A DNA stretch of 64,000 bases from Sphingomonas jatrophae (GTDB lineage: Bacteria; Pseudomonadota; Alphaproteobacteria; Sphingomonadales; Sphingomonadaceae). Shown piece by piece: positions 1 through 9,682 of the stretch. The translations under genes and the position numbers were made by a program. Each line of letters starts with the position of its first letter. Positions within the stretch are counted from its first letter, which is position 1. The notes below the pieces were generated by a model. It was given only the letters and a program-made list of their open reading frames with translations, made no database searches and was not told the DNA's origin. The DNA lies in the NCBI RefSeq assembly GCF_900113315.1, contig NZ_FOZG01000003.1, positions 434,001 through 498,000 of the forward strand, read 5' to 3'.

Positions 1-2
1 GC

Positions 3-857
3 GACGCGGTCGAGGCGGTGGCGCGGGCCGTGCGCCGTTCACGCGCGGGCCTGCAGGATCCGAACCGGCCGCTCGGCTCCTTCCTGTTCCTGGGGCCGAC
101 GGGCGTCGGCAAGACCGAGCTGACCAAGGCGCTCGCCGGCTTCCTGTTCGACGACGATGCCGCGATGGTCCGCATCGACATGTCCGAATATATGGAGAAG
201 CATTCGGTCGCCCGGCTGATCGGCGCGCCTCCCGGCTATGTCGGCTATGAGGAAGGCGGCGTGCTGACCGAGGCGGTGCGGCGCCGCCCCTATCAGGTCG
301 TCCTGTTCGATGAGGTGGAGAAGGCGCACGGCGACGTGTTCAACATCCTCCTCCAGGTGCTCGACGACGGGCGGCTGACGGACGGACAGGGCCGCACGGT
401 CGACTTTTCCAACACGCTCATCATCCTGACGTCGAACCTCGGCTCCAACTTCCTGTCCAACCTGCCCGAGGGGCAGTCGGTCGAGAGCGTGGAGCCGGCG
501 GTGATGGAGGTGGTGCGCGGTCACTTCCGGCCGGAATTCCTCAACCGTCTGGACGAGATCATCCTGTTCCACCGGCTGGGGCAGGATCATATGGGCCCGA
601 TCGTCGACATCCAGGTCGGTCGCGTCCAGCGGTTGCTCAAGGACCGCAAGGTCGCGCTGTCGCTCAGCGATGCGGCGCGGGCGTGGCTGGGGCGGGTCGG
701 CTACGATCCGGTCTATGGCGCGCGACCGCTGAAGCGGGCGGTGCAGAAGTACCTGCAGGATCCGCTGGCGGACGCGATCCTGAAGGGCGAGGTGCCCGAT
801 GGCGCGCTGGTGACGATCGACGAGGGCGATGGCGGCCTGACGCTGCGCGTGAGCTGA
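3..857 (+). CDS. clpB: ATP-dependent chaperone ClpB, C-terminal part (5' end outside window)
   Basis: ClpB is the cytoplasmic disaggregase that works with DnaK to pull proteins out of aggregates. The reading frame is open to the left edge, so the N-terminal and first AAA+ domains lie outside the window. What remains is most of the second AAA+ module: Walker [17 protein letters not shown], pore loop [13 protein letters not shown], Walker [12 protein letters not shown], sensor-1 ILTSNLGS, then the C-terminal small domain with sensor-2 [10 protein letters not shown]. The end, about ten residues after the last core strand, is normal for the family. It converges on the next gene with 34 bases between the stops. 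Confidence 0.97.
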   Translation, partial: DAVEAVARAVRRSRAGLQDPNRPLGSFLFLGPTGVGKTELTKALAGFLFDDDAAMVRIDMSEYMEKHSVARLIGAPPGYVGYEEGGVLTEAVRRRPYQVVLFDEVEKAHGDVFNILLQVLDDGRLTDGQGRTVDFSNTLIILTSNLGSNFLSNLPEGQSVESVEPAVMEVVRGHFRPEFLNRLDEIILFHRLGQDHMGPIVDIQVGRVQRLLKDRKVALSLSDAARAWLGRVGYDPVYGARPLKRAVQKYLQDPLADAILKGEVPDGALVTIDEGDGGLTLRVS

Positions 858-862
858 GACGG

Positions 863-892
863 GCGCCGCCGTCCGCCACAGGGCGGCGGCGT
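863..892. terminator. GC-rich hairpin between convergent genes
   Basis: Between the clpB stop and the stop of the minus-strand hydroxylase-like gene, GCCGCC pairs with GGCGGC around a loop of about 14 bases. The stem abuts both stop codons. No clear T-run follows on either strand, so a shared bidirectional terminator is inferred from position and stem only. Confidence 0.35.
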
Positions 893-2178
893 CAATCCTC
901 GGCGACCTGCCCCTCGCCTGCCGGCGCGATGTCGGCAAAGCGGGCGAGCAGGTCGCGCTCCGCCGCAGTCAGATGCGGGTTCCAGGTGTCGAGGATCAGG
1001 ATGGCACGGGGGGCGTCGGACAGGTTCCACGCCTCATGCTCGATCGTGTCGTCGAAGGCGAACGCCTCACCCTCGCGCCATCCCCGCGTTTCCCCGCCGA
1101 CACGGAAGCCGCACACGCTCTCGCCGTCCGGAGGCACGATCAGCGGCAGGTGGATGATCGCGCGGATGTTGCTGACGCCGGTATGTGGCGGCAGGCGCGT
1201 GCCCGGTTGCAGGATCGAGAAGAAGACGGTGGGCGTGCGCCCGGCGAGATGCGCCAGCGGCAGCCTGTCGATGATCGCCGCGGTCCTGGGCGCCCGCGCG
1301 CAATTGGCCTCGATGCGGCGGCCATGCCGCCAAAGATGCAGCGCCCCCCACGACAGGCGATGGTTGAGCGACGACCATTTGTTGTCGGGCGTACCCGCCG
1401 GCATCTCCACATAGGGGCTGAGCCCGGGTTCGGGCATGGCCAGCAACGCTTCCAGCTCGGCCCGGATCGTCGGCGTCTCCGCCTCCAGTCGGTCCAGCCA
1501 CGGGAAGTGCGCGCGGTCGAAATATTCGTCGGCGGGCAGGAACGGGAAGTGCAGGCCGGCGCACGCATTGGCGAAGATCGCGCGGCGCCCGAGCATGTGA
1601 TCCATGCAGGCATCGAACCGCCGCCGCTCTTGCCGGGTGAGCCCGCCGCGGACGTCGGCCATCCCCTCGTCGATGCTGCTGGCGAGCGAGGCGCGGTGCC
1701 CCGCGACGAAGGCACGCGCATGATCGAAGACGGCGGTGAGCGAGGGTGACGGCGCCTCGATCGCCTGCGACATGGCGAGCACGCCGGTCCAGTGGGTGAG
1801 CGCGCTGTCCATTCGCCCTTCCCGCTCGTCCAGCTCGGCCATCCTGACCAGCGCCATGAAGTGCCGCCGGTCGATCGAGAGCGCGCCCTCCAGCGCACGC
1901 CGCTCACCGGCTTTGTCGCCCGCCTCGCGCGCGCACCGGGCGAGGTTCATCCACAATTCGGGTGCGGCGGGGTCGGCCGCGATGGCGCGGCGGAACAGGC
2001 CCGCCGCCTCCGTCCAATCCCGCCGCCCGAGCGCGTCGACCCCGAGGACGTTGAGCGCGAGCGGCTGCTCGGCCACGGCGATTACCGCGCGGAACAGGCG
2101 CAGCGCCTCGTCGCGGCGGCCTGCCCGCTGTGCCGCGGTGGCGGCCTGCATCAGTCTCTGTAGGTCCGCATCGGTCAT
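892..2178 (-). CDS. TPR protein with aspartyl/asparaginyl beta-hydroxylase-like domain
   Basis: The first ~150 of 428 residues are tetratricopeptide repeats (for example the helical pair around FRRAIAADPAAPELWMNLAR). The last ~200 form a cupin-like Asp/Asn beta-hydroxylase domain, a 2-oxoglutarate/Fe(II) fold that hydroxylates Asp or Asn side chains. Visible marks are LPPHTGVSN with the first metal His, the strand AIIHLPLIVP and FDDTIEHEAWN with the second His. There is no signal peptide, so it should be cytoplasmic. It is divergent from the sulfotransferase-like gene at 2245 and is a paralogue of the product at 3276-4436. The substrate is unknown; modification of a protein from this cluster is inference. 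Confidence 0.85.
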   Translation of the reverse strand: MTDADLQRLMQAATAAQRAGRRDEALRLFRAVIAVAEQPLALNVLGVDALGRRDWTEAAGLFRRAIAADPAAPELWMNLARCAREAGDKAGERRALEGALSIDRRHFMALVRMAELDEREGRMDSALTHWTGVLAMSQAIEAPSPSLTAVFDHARAFVAGHRASLASSIDEGMADVRGGLTRQERRRFDACMDHMLGRRAIFANACAGLHFPFLPADEYFDRAHFPWLDRLEAETPTIRAELEALLAMPEPGLSPYVEMPAGTPDNKWSSLNHRLSWGALHLWRHGRRIEANCARAPRTAAIIDRLPLAHLAGRTPTVFFSILQPGTRLPPHTGVSNIRAIIHLPLIVPPDGESVCGFRVGGETRGWREGEAFAFDDTIEHEAWNLSDAPRAILILDTWNPHLTAAERDLLARFADIAPAGEGQVAED

Positions 2179-2244
2179 GTGTCAGGGCTTACCGCGCCGG
2201 GCGGCTTTGACAAATGGCGTCCGCGCACGAAAGGCTGGCGGGCC

Positions 2245-3279
2245 ATGCCAAGCGCCCCCTCCCCCGCCGAAGCCGCGCGCGATCCGCGCTGGCTGGCGCA
2301 TCGTTACGATCCGGCGAGCGACACCGTCACCCTGCTGCCGCTGGCGCGGATGGAGCATGCGCGCGCGACCTTCCTGACCGACGATTATCTGCCCGTCGGG
2401 CGCGAGGGGATGATCGTGCCGCGGCGGGCAGCGGCAGCGGCGGCGCAGGCGGGACCGATCCATTTCGTCTTCCACTCGGCCTTCTGCCTCTCGACGCTGG
2501 TCGCCCGCGCCTTCGACCTGCCGGGCGTGGCGATGGGGCTGAAGGAGCCACCCCTGTTCAACGACGTGGTCGGCTGGCGACGGCGGGGCGAGCCGGGGCC
2601 GGACATGGCCGAGGTGCTCGACGACCTGCTGACGCTGCTGGCGCGGCCGTTCGCCCCCGGGGAGGCCGTGGTGGTCAAGCCGTCCAACGTCGCCGCCGGC
2701 CTTTACCCCGCTCTGCTCGCGCTCCGTCCGGAGGCGCGCGGGCTGTTGCTCCATGCGCCGCTGCGCACCTTCCTTGCGTCCGTGGCGAAGAAGGGGATCG
2801 ATGGCCGGCTCTGGGTGCGGACGATGCTGACGGGGCTGCTCGACGACCGGCTGATCGATCTTGGCATGAGCCCGCGCGACCATCTCGGGCAGACGGATCT
2901 GCAGGTGGCGGCGGTCGGCTGGCTGGCGCAGCAGGCGCTGTTCGCACGCCTGATCGAGCGTTTCGGCGGGCGGCTGCGCAGCCTCGACAGCGCCACGCTG
3001 ACCGCCGATCCCGGCTCGGCGATGGCGGCGCTTTCGGCGCATTTCGGGCTGAACCTAGGCGAGGCCGGCCTGTCGAGGATGCTGTCCGGGCCCGCCTTCA
3101 CGCGACATTCCAAGACGGACGATCCCTTCGCCTTCGCCGACCGTGCGGCCGAGCATGATGCCGCGGCAACGCTGCACGCCGACGAGATCGAGAAATGCGC
3201 GGTCTGGGCCGAGGTGGTGGCGAAGCGCGCGGGCGTGCCGATGACTCTGGCGAACCCGCTGCTAGAGAGACGGGCATGA
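2245..3279 (+). CDS. sulfotransferase-related P-loop protein (no TPR)
   Basis: About 344 residues. After a short N-terminal strand region comes VFHSAFCLSTLVARAFD, which occupies the place of the PAPS-binding P-loop of sulfotransferases, then LKEPP, VVKPSNV and, near the end, FTRHSKTDDPF. The same order of motifs is found in the product at 11395-12375, so the two are homologues. The loop lacks the usual P-R-S-G-T-T residues, so PAPS use is not assured. I chose ATG 2245 (GAAAGG ten bases upstream) over GTG 2179, which overlaps the divergent gene's start. Its stop overlaps the next start by 4 bases (ATGA). Confidence 0.7.
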   Translation: MPSAPSPAEAARDPRWLAHRYDPASDTVTLLPLARMEHARATFLTDDYLPVGREGMIVPRRAAAAAAQAGPIHFVFHSAFCLSTLVARAFDLPGVAMGLKEPPLFNDVVGWRRRGEPGPDMAEVLDDLLTLLARPFAPGEAVVVKPSNVAAGLYPALLALRPEARGLLLHAPLRTFLASVAKKGIDGRLWVRTMLTGLLDDRLIDLGMSPRDHLGQTDLQVAAVGWLAQQALFARLIERFGGRLRSLDSATLTADPGSAMAALSAHFGLNLGEAGLSRMLSGPAFTRHSKTDDPFAFADRAAEHDAAATLHADEIEKCAVWAEVVAKRAGVPMTLANPLLERRA

Positions 3280-4436
3280 GCGACGATTTTCAGACTGGAG
3301 TGGATGCGTTGCGCCGCGGCGACGGGGCGAGCGCGCGCGAGGCGTTCCTGGCGATGGAGGCGGCGGGTGCGAGCACGCACCAGTCCCGCCTGTTGCTGGC
3401 GCAGGCGAGCGCGATGACTGGTGACGACGGCACCGCCAATGCGGCGCTGGACCGCATCCTCGCGGAGGAGCCGGGCAATCTCTACGCGCTGGTGATGCGT
3501 GGCGACCTGCTGATGCGGGCGGAGAATCCGCGCGCGGCGGTGCCCTGGTATCAGGCGGCGCTCGCGCATGCGCCGCGCTTCGCATCGCTGCCCCCTGACC
3601 TGATCGAAACGCTGCGCCGCGCCGAACGCGTCGTCGCGCAGGTGGAGCAGGATTTCCGCGCCCATGTCGACGCCGCCCTGAGCCGCGACGGCATCGATCC
3701 CGCCAAGGCCGGCACGCGCTTTGCCGAGGCGCTGGAGATCCTGGCCGGCAACGCGCCGGTGCACGTGCAGCAGCCGACCAACTTCTATTATCCGCGCCTG
3801 CCGGCCATTCCCTTCTTCGCGCGATCGGCGTTCGACTGGGTGCCGGCGCTGGAGGCGAAGGCGCCTGCCATCCGCGAGGAACTGCAGGCGCTGCTGGCAG
3901 ACGAAGGCGCGCTCACGCCCTATGTCGCCGCCGAGGCGGACCGCCCGGCGAAGCAGCATTCCCTGATGGGCGATCCGCGGTGGAGCGCCTTTCACCTGCT
4001 GCGCGGCGGTGAGCCGGTGGCGGGCAATGCCGAGCGATGCCCCGTGACGATGGCGGCGCTGGAGGCGTTGCCGCTGCCGCGCATTCCTGGCCGCTCCCCC
4101 ATCGCCCTCTTCTCCGTGCTGCGCGCGGGCACGCACATCCCGCCGCACCACGGGCTGCTCAACACGCGGCTGATCTGCCACCTGCCGCTGATCGTCCCCA
4201 ACGGCTGCCGCCTGCGAGTGGGCAACCATGCCCGCACGGTGCAGCAGGATCGCGTGCTGATCTTCGACGACACGATCGAGCATGAGGCTTGGAATGACGG
4301 CGATGCCACCCGCGTGGTGCTGCTGTTCGAGATCTGGCGGCCTGATCTCACCGCGGAGGAGCGCGCCGCGCTGACGTCGCTGTTCGGCACGATCAGCGCC
4401 TATGCGCCATCCACGGAGGATCAGGCGGGGGCGTGA
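3276..4436 (+). CDS. TPR protein with aspartyl/asparaginyl beta-hydroxylase-like domain (second copy)
   Basis: 386 residues: N-terminal TPR-like helices (about 1-120), then an Asp/Asn beta-hydroxylase-like domain with IPPHHGLLNTR, ICHLPLIVP and FDDTIEHEAWNDG. These are the same metal-ligand motifs as in the divergent paralogue at 892-2178. The start ATG 3276 overlaps the previous stop (ATGA), with GAGAGA upstream. The stop overlaps the GTG start of the TPR-sulfotransferase (GTGA). This double translational coupling makes it the middle gene of a three-gene operon with two sulfotransferase-type proteins, and suggests joint action on one target. Target and reaction product are unknown. Confidence 0.85.
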   Translation: MSDDFQTGVDALRRGDGASAREAFLAMEAAGASTHQSRLLLAQASAMTGDDGTANAALDRILAEEPGNLYALVMRGDLLMRAENPRAAVPWYQAALAHAPRFASLPPDLIETLRRAERVVAQVEQDFRAHVDAALSRDGIDPAKAGTRFAEALEILAGNAPVHVQQPTNFYYPRLPAIPFFARSAFDWVPALEAKAPAIREELQALLADEGALTPYVAAEADRPAKQHSLMGDPRWSAFHLLRGGEPVAGNAERCPVTMAALEALPLPRIPGRSPIALFSVLRAGTHIPPHHGLLNTRLICHLPLIVPNGCRLRVGNHARTVQQDRVLIFDDTIEHEAWNDGDATRVVLLFEIWRPDLTAEERAALTSLFGTISAYAPSTEDQAGA

Positions 4437-6070
4437 CGCGACAGGGAAACCGCGGCGGGGCCGAAGATGTGCAGGCGCGGATCGGCCGGGCACTGGCGGC
4501 CAACGACATCGCCGGCGCGGCGCGGCTGGCGGAGGCGGCGTTGCGCCAAGGCCTGACCGGTCCGATGCTGCTGAACCTGGCTGCCTGGGCGCGTGAGGAA
4601 GCGGGCGACTATGCCGGCGCGCACCGCCTGCTCGCCCGCGCGCTGGCGCAGGCGCCGGGCGACGTGCTGATCTCGGGGGCGATCGGCGCGGTGCTGCGCA
4701 AGGAGGGCCGCTACGACGAGGCGCTGGCGCTGCTCGACCGCGTTGTCGCCGCCGAGCCTCGCCATGCCGCCGCGTGGCTGGAGCGGGGCTATGTGCTGGA
4801 TGCGCTGCGCGAACGCACGGCAGCCGCCGCCAGCTATGCCCGCGCGCTGGCCGTCGATCCCGCGCTGGCACCGGCGCACGGCAAGCTGGCCGATGCCGCA
4901 TCACAGGCAGGGGATGGGAATACGGCGCAGGCCCATGCCGCGAGGGCGTTAGCACTCGACCCGAACGAGCCGAGCGCGGTTGCGGCGCTCGCCACGCTGG
5001 AGATCGAGGCACGCGACGGCAGCGCCGCGGAGGCGCGTCTGCGGGCGCTGCTCGCCGCCGGGGTGAAGGGCGAGGACCGGACCCGCGCGCTGACATTGCT
5101 GGGCGACGCGCTCGACCGGCAGGGTCGCACGCAGGAAGCCTTCGCCTCGTGGAGCGCCGCTCAGGGCCATTTTCGCCGCGTCCATGCCGGTCTGCTCAAG
5201 CCGCAGCCGCCGGCTGCACCGTCGCACCGCCAGTTCATCGAACGGATCAGGCAGCAGGTGGCCGCTGGCCCCGTCGTGCCCGCCGCACCTCCGGTCACAG
5301 CCGTGCCGGGTGCGGCCGCGCGCCATGTCTTCCTGCTCGGCTATCCGCGATCCGGCACCACTCTGGTCGAGAATGTGCTTGCAAGCGCCTCCGACGTGGT
5401 GGCGCTGGAGGAGCGCGACACGTTCGCCGGCATCGACGGCGTGCTGGTGGCGAATGACGGCGCCATGCCCGATCTCGATGCCTTGCCGGCGGACATGATC
5501 GAGCGCTGCCGCGCCGATTACTGGGCACGCGTGCGGACGCTGGCGGGGGATGTCGAGGGCCGCTGCTTTGTCGACATGAACCCGTTCAACGGCATCAAAC
5601 TGCCGATCATCGCCCGCCTGTTCCCCGACGCACGCATCCTGCTGATGCGACGCGACCCGCGTGACGTCGTGCTGAGCTGCTTTCGCATCAACTTCACGCC
5701 GAGCCCCGCCGCATGGTGCTTCAGCGACCTGGTGGAGGCGGCGCGGCATTATGACGCGTTGATGGAGCTGACGGAGCTCTGCCGCGAGCGGCTGCCGCTT
5801 GCGGTTCACGAAGTCCGCTACGACCAGCTGGTCAGCGCGTTCGAGCCGACCGTGCGGGCGTTTGCCGACTTCATCGGCCTGCCGTGGACCGACGACTTCC
5901 GCCGCTTCGACAGGACAGCGCAGAGCCGGGGCGTTCGCACCGCCAGCGCGACGCAGGTCCGCCGCGGGCTGTACGACGGACGCGGCCAATGGCGCCGCTA
6001 CGCGACCGAGCTGGCGCCGGTGCTGCCCTTGCTCGCGCCATGGGTGGCGCGGTTCGGCTTCGACGCCTGA
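4433..6070 (+). CDS. TPR-repeat sulfotransferase
   Basis: 545 residues. The first ~270 are TPR repeats. The C-terminal ~270 form a PAPS-dependent sulfotransferase domain: 5'-phosphosulfate loop FLLGYPRSGTTLVEN, the 3'-phosphate motif ILLMRRDPRDVVLSCF, and VRYDQLV followed by the late GLYDGRGQWRRYATEL region. The family transfers sulfate from PAPS to hydroxyls of proteins or small molecules; TPR forms are thought to act on proteins. GTG 4433 overlaps the previous stop by 4 bases and gives the family's usual length. It is the last gene of the operon and converges on the TonB-dependent receptor. No signal peptide is seen, so it should be cytoplasmic. Confidence 0.9.
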   Translation: MTRQGNRGGAEDVQARIGRALAANDIAGAARLAEAALRQGLTGPMLLNLAAWAREEAGDYAGAHRLLARALAQAPGDVLISGAIGAVLRKEGRYDEALALLDRVVAAEPRHAAAWLERGYVLDALRERTAAAASYARALAVDPALAPAHGKLADAASQAGDGNTAQAHAARALALDPNEPSAVAALATLEIEARDGSAAEARLRALLAAGVKGEDRTRALTLLGDALDRQGRTQEAFASWSAAQGHFRRVHAGLLKPQPPAAPSHRQFIERIRQQVAAGPVVPAAPPVTAVPGAAARHVFLLGYPRSGTTLVENVLASASDVVALEERDTFAGIDGVLVANDGAMPDLDALPADMIERCRADYWARVRTLAGDVEGRCFVDMNPFNGIKLPIIARLFPDARILLMRRDPRDVVLSCFRINFTPSPAAWCFSDLVEAARHYDALMELTELCRERLPLAVHEVRYDQLVSAFEPTVRAFADFIGLPWTDDFRRFDRTAQSRGVRTASATQVRRGLYDGRGQWRRYATELAPVLPLLAPWVARFGFDA

Positions 6071-6161
6071 CACGATCCCGCTGACCTGATGTCGCGCCGC
6101 CGCCTGGCGGCGTCGATGGCGCGCGCCTGCTGCCTGTCACGCCCTCTCAAATCGCCCGCTC

Positions 6162-6194
6162 AAAGAAAAAGGGGGCGGGCCGAAGCCCACCCCC
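6162..6194 (-). terminator. rho-independent terminator of the TonB-dependent receptor
   Basis: Read on the minus strand, the stem GGGGGTGGGC / GCCCGCCCCC (one mismatched pair) closes a TTCG tetraloop and is followed by TTTTTCTTT. It begins 31 bases after the receptor's stop codon. This is a textbook intrinsic terminator with a UUCG loop. Confidence 0.9.
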
Positions 6195-6224
6195 TCTCAA
6201 AGATCCCGTCGGGATTAGCGCAGA

Positions 6225-9200
6225 TCAGAACTTGATGCGCGCACCGGCGGTGAAGCGGCGGCCCAGCGCGTCGTAGGTCGACGGGAAGGTGTTGCCGCTG
6301 TTGAACGAGATGGAGCCAACGTTGCCACCGACGATCGGGGGCTTCTTGTTGAACAGGTTGGTGACGGTCAGCGTCAGGTCGAAGTTGTCGGTGAGACCCA
6401 GCCGCGTCGCGAAGTCGAAGAAATCGAACGACTTGATGCGGTTGAAGTTCACGTCCGTGCCCGCCAGCGCGCCGGCGCCGATCGTGCCGACGAAGAAGCC
6501 GCCATTCTCGGCCTTCATGCTGTCGATGTGGCGCCACAGGAGCGACAGATCGACCGCACCGAAGGTCAGCGTGGTGCGCTGGTTCCAGCTGAACTCGGGC
6601 TGGAGCGAACCCGCCGAGGAGCTCGGACCCGCCGAACCCGGCGAACCGCAATTCTGGCTGTAGAGGCCGACGCACTCACGATTGATCGTGACGGGCAGGG
6701 CCAGGCCGGCACCGATGGAGGCGTTGGTCGGCACCACCGTGTTCGGCGTCAGCGCCTGGAACTGCGACCGGTTGGTCCAGTTGCCCGCGAAGCTGAGGTT
6801 CAGCTTCGCGAAGCCCAGGTCGCGGCGGTAGTTGACGGTGACGTCGATACCGTCGGTCAGGATGCGGCCCGAGTTGGTGGCCGGGAACAGCAGGCCACCC
6901 GTGGTCGCGGGATCGCCGTCCAGGCCGCCGGTTGCGCCGTTGCGGCGGAAGAGCTGGCAGATTGGGTTGTTGATGCTGGCGGCCGTGATGCCCGACGCAT
7001 TGTCGTCACCGAAGCAGCCCTCGATCAGATCGCCAGGGACCGGCTGCGAGATCGCGTTCTTGATCTTGATCTTATAGTAATCGACCGAGATCGAGAGGCC
7101 GGGCACGAAGCTCGGCTGCAGCACCGCACCGATGGTGAAGCTGTCCGAGGTTTCCGGCCGCAGATAGGTGCCGCCCGCGGTGGTGGCGTTGGCCTGGCCC
7201 GCGGTCGGGTTCTGGATCGTACCGATCGTCGACGCCGGAGCACCCTGCGCAAGGCAGACCGCCCGCAGGTTTGCGTTGGTCAGCGGGCCACCGTAGGTGA
7301 CCGTGCCGGCAGCGTTCCGCGTGGTGCGGCACGGATCGACGGTCAGGCTGGTCAGGCCGGTGTTCAGCGGCGTGAACAGCTCGGCGATGTTCGGCGCACG
7401 CACCGCACGCTGATAGTTGCCGCGGATCTTGATGCCGTCGGCCGGCTCCCAGCTGCCACCGCCCTTGTAGGTGGTGGTGTTGTACTTGGCGTTGGCGCCG
7501 CCGAGCAGCTTGTAGTCGGAGTAGCGGACACCGGCTTCGAGCGTCAGGCTCTTGAAGAACGGCTGGTCGGCGACGAGCGGCGCGATGATTTCGCCGTAGG
7601 CCTCGTACACTTCGTAGCCGCCGCTGAACGGCAGCACCGCACCGCCGGCACCGCCCAGCTCACCCGCCGTGCGGGACAGCTCGTCGGCGAACTGGCTCGC
7701 GCGATACTTGCGATACTCGGCACCCGCCGCGAAGCCGATCGGCTCTGACGCGGCCGGCGACGAGAAGCCGAAGTCGCCGGAGAGCAGCGCGCGGGCCTGA
7801 GCCAGCGAGGTGTTCTGCTGCGTGGTCGCATCCGCCGTCAGATACGGGATCTGGTTCGGCGCAATGGAGCCCGCCGGGCCGAAGATGTTGACGGGGACGC
7901 AGCCCGGGCCCGCGCTCGGATTGGCGCCGCCGCCGGCCAGCGGCACGGCCGGATCGCGCGGGTTGGCCACCGACGGCGACGCGCCAAGGCAGGTGTTCGG
8001 GTTGGTCGCATAGAGCGCGGTGCGCAGGCGCGAGATCAGGACATAGCCCTGCTGCGTCTGACGGTTCTCGGACTCGCCGTAGGCGCCCGACAGATCGAGG
8101 CTGATCGAGTCGGTGATGCCGAGCTTGATGCCCGCACGATAGTCGAAGATCTGCGTGACATAGTCGGACACGCGCGGCCCGAGTTCCGTCGCGCGGCGCG
8201 CCACGTTGGTGTTGAACGTACGGAAGTTCGGATCCGTCGGGCTGGTCGCTGCGGCAGCCGCGTTGCACTGCGCCGTGCTCAGGCCGTTGGCGGCGCAGAA
8301 CTGGTTGCGCGCCGCAGCCGGCAGATATGGGTTGCTGTACGGGATGACCGCCAGCTGGTTGAAGATGCCCGACGGCGCGATGATCGTGCTGACGGTGTTC
8401 TTGGAGAACAGGCCGCGGGTATAGACCTCGATGTTGTCCGAGATCTCGTAGTGGCCGGCGCCGTAGATGTTGAAGCGCTCGAACGGCGTCTGGAAGACGT
8501 TGAACGGGTTGAAGTTGAAGCCGTCACGCGCGCCCGAATAGGGACGCAGCGCGCCCGTCGTCGGATCGATCACCTGGTTGCCGATGGCACCGGCGAAGCG
8601 CGTCGGCACCGTGGTGCCCGAGCCGCCCAGCGCGCCGCCGGTTGAGGTGTAGTTGTTGAGCGCGACGCGGCGCGACCCCTGATACACCGGATCCTGGTTC
8701 TGGTAGCCGATCGACAGCACGGCATTGCCGCGGCCGTCGTCGAAGTTCGCGCCGACGGTGAGGTCGATGCGGGTCGTCTCGGCGTCGCCCTGCTCGCTGA
8801 TGCCCTCAGCGACGTTCAGCTCCATGCCCGAGAAGTCGGAACGGGTGATGAAGTTGACCACGCCCGACACCGCGTCCGCACCATAGGTGGTGGCGGCGCC
8901 GCCGGTAAGCACGTCGGTGCGCTCGATCAGCGCGAGCGGGATGTTGTTGAGGTCGACACGGCCCTGCAGGTCGGCCGGGGCGATACGCGCGCCGTCGAGC
9001 AGAACGATGTTGCGGAAGTTGCCGAGGCCGCGAAGGTCGACGTAGGAGGCGCCGCCATTGCCGTTGTTGACGCTGCTGCCGATGGACGGCGTCACGCCCG
9101 GCAGGTCGCGAATCAGCTGCTCGGCGGTGTTGCTCTGGCGGAGGTTGATTTCTTCCTGGCCGACGACCGTGACGGGCGAGGACGCGACGAGGTTCGGATT

Positions 9201-9437
9201 GCGGATCAGCGTGCCGGTGACGACGATGTCGCCCGAGCTGGTCTCACCCGCGGGCGGCGCCGCATCCTGCGTGGAGACGCCGGCGGCCGGTGCGGCCGGA
9301 TCGCTGGCCTGCACGCCCGTCTTGGGCTGGTTCAGGGGATCGGCGTCCTGCGCGAAAGCGGGCGACGCGCCGAGGGCAGCACCGACGAGCAGCGTCGATG
9401 CCATCAGGCGCGATCGATATGGCGTGAGCATTTTCAT
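6225..9437 (-). CDS. large TonB-dependent outer-membrane receptor
   Basis: About 1070 residues. A signal peptide (hydrophobic LMASTLLVGAALGAS, cleavage after AFAQ) is followed by a low-complexity linker and a plug domain starting GDIVVTGTLIR. The plug includes TAEQLIRDLPGV, YVDLRGLGNFRNIVLLDG, ERTDVLTGGAATTYGADAV and SGVVNFITR. A beta-barrel of about 850 residues ends in aromatic F (GARIKF), the outer-membrane assembly signal. ATG 9437 or 9431 are possible starts; AAAAGGGG lies 2 or 8 bases upstream, favouring 9431. It is monocistronic, with its own terminator. The substrate cannot be read from sequence; its place between sulfotransferase and hydroxylase genes suggests a shared function. Confidence 0.92.
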   Translation of the reverse strand: MKMLTPYRSRLMASTLLVGAALGASPAFAQDADPLNQPKTGVQASDPAAPAAGVSTQDAAPPAGETSSGDIVVTGTLIRNPNLVASSPVTVVGQEEINLRQSNTAEQLIRDLPGVTPSIGSSVNNGNGGASYVDLRGLGNFRNIVLLDGARIAPADLQGRVDLNNIPLALIERTDVLTGGAATTYGADAVSGVVNFITRSDFSGMELNVAEGISEQGDAETTRIDLTVGANFDDGRGNAVLSIGYQNQDPVYQGSRRVALNNYTSTGGALGGSGTTVPTRFAGAIGNQVIDPTTGALRPYSGARDGFNFNPFNVFQTPFERFNIYGAGHYEISDNIEVYTRGLFSKNTVSTIIAPSGIFNQLAVIPYSNPYLPAAARNQFCAANGLSTAQCNAAAAATSPTDPNFRTFNTNVARRATELGPRVSDYVTQIFDYRAGIKLGITDSISLDLSGAYGESENRQTQQGYVLISRLRTALYATNPNTCLGASPSVANPRDPAVPLAGGGANPSAGPGCVPVNIFGPAGSIAPNQIPYLTADATTQQNTSLAQARALLSGDFGFSSPAASEPIGFAAGAEYRKYRASQFADELSRTAGELGGAGGAVLPFSGGYEVYEAYGEIIAPLVADQPFFKSLTLEAGVRYSDYKLLGGANAKYNTTTYKGGGSWEPADGIKIRGNYQRAVRAPNIAELFTPLNTGLTSLTVDPCRTTRNAAGTVTYGGPLTNANLRAVCLAQGAPASTIGTIQNPTAGQANATTAGGTYLRPETSDSFTIGAVLQPSFVPGLSISVDYYKIKIKNAISQPVPGDLIEGCFGDDNASGITAASINNPICQLFRRNGATGGLDGDPATTGGLLFPATNSGRILTDGIDVTVNYRRDLGFAKLNLSFAGNWTNRSQFQALTPNTVVPTNASIGAGLALPVTINRECVGLYSQNCGSPGSAGPSSSAGSLQPEFSWNQRTTLTFGAVDLSLLWRHIDSMKAENGGFFVGTIGAGALAGTDVNFNRIKSFDFFDFATRLGLTDNFDLTLTVTNLFNKKPPIVGGNVGSISFNSGNTFPSTYDALGRRFTAGARIKF

Positions 9438-9682
9438 GTCCCCTTTTATGATCCGACCCCTCGGACCATGTGCCTTCAAGGCATTGTGTAGCGGCTGGAT
9501 GTTTGGTTCCGGCCGCATTGTCGCGTTGGCTATGCGGTTTCGTTAAGGCCGCCAAGAACCCGGCGGCGTTGCTGCAACATTCCGTCAAATTGTAGCATCG
9601 CTGCCACACTTCCTCGCCCGGCTTGCCGCGCCGCGGCGGAGTGCCTAGCCTCTAGGCCGGGCAGAAGCAGGGGTTCGGTGAA

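Noticed and set aside
39-938. Long minus-strand open frame opposite clpB
   Set aside because: Arg/His-rich composition and full overlap with clpB coding sequence; GC-rich DNA leaves such frames open by chance.
2703-5096. 797-codon minus-strand open frame over three genes
   Set aside because: Protein is Arg/Ala/Pro-rich with no motif; the opposite strand has three clear overlapping genes.
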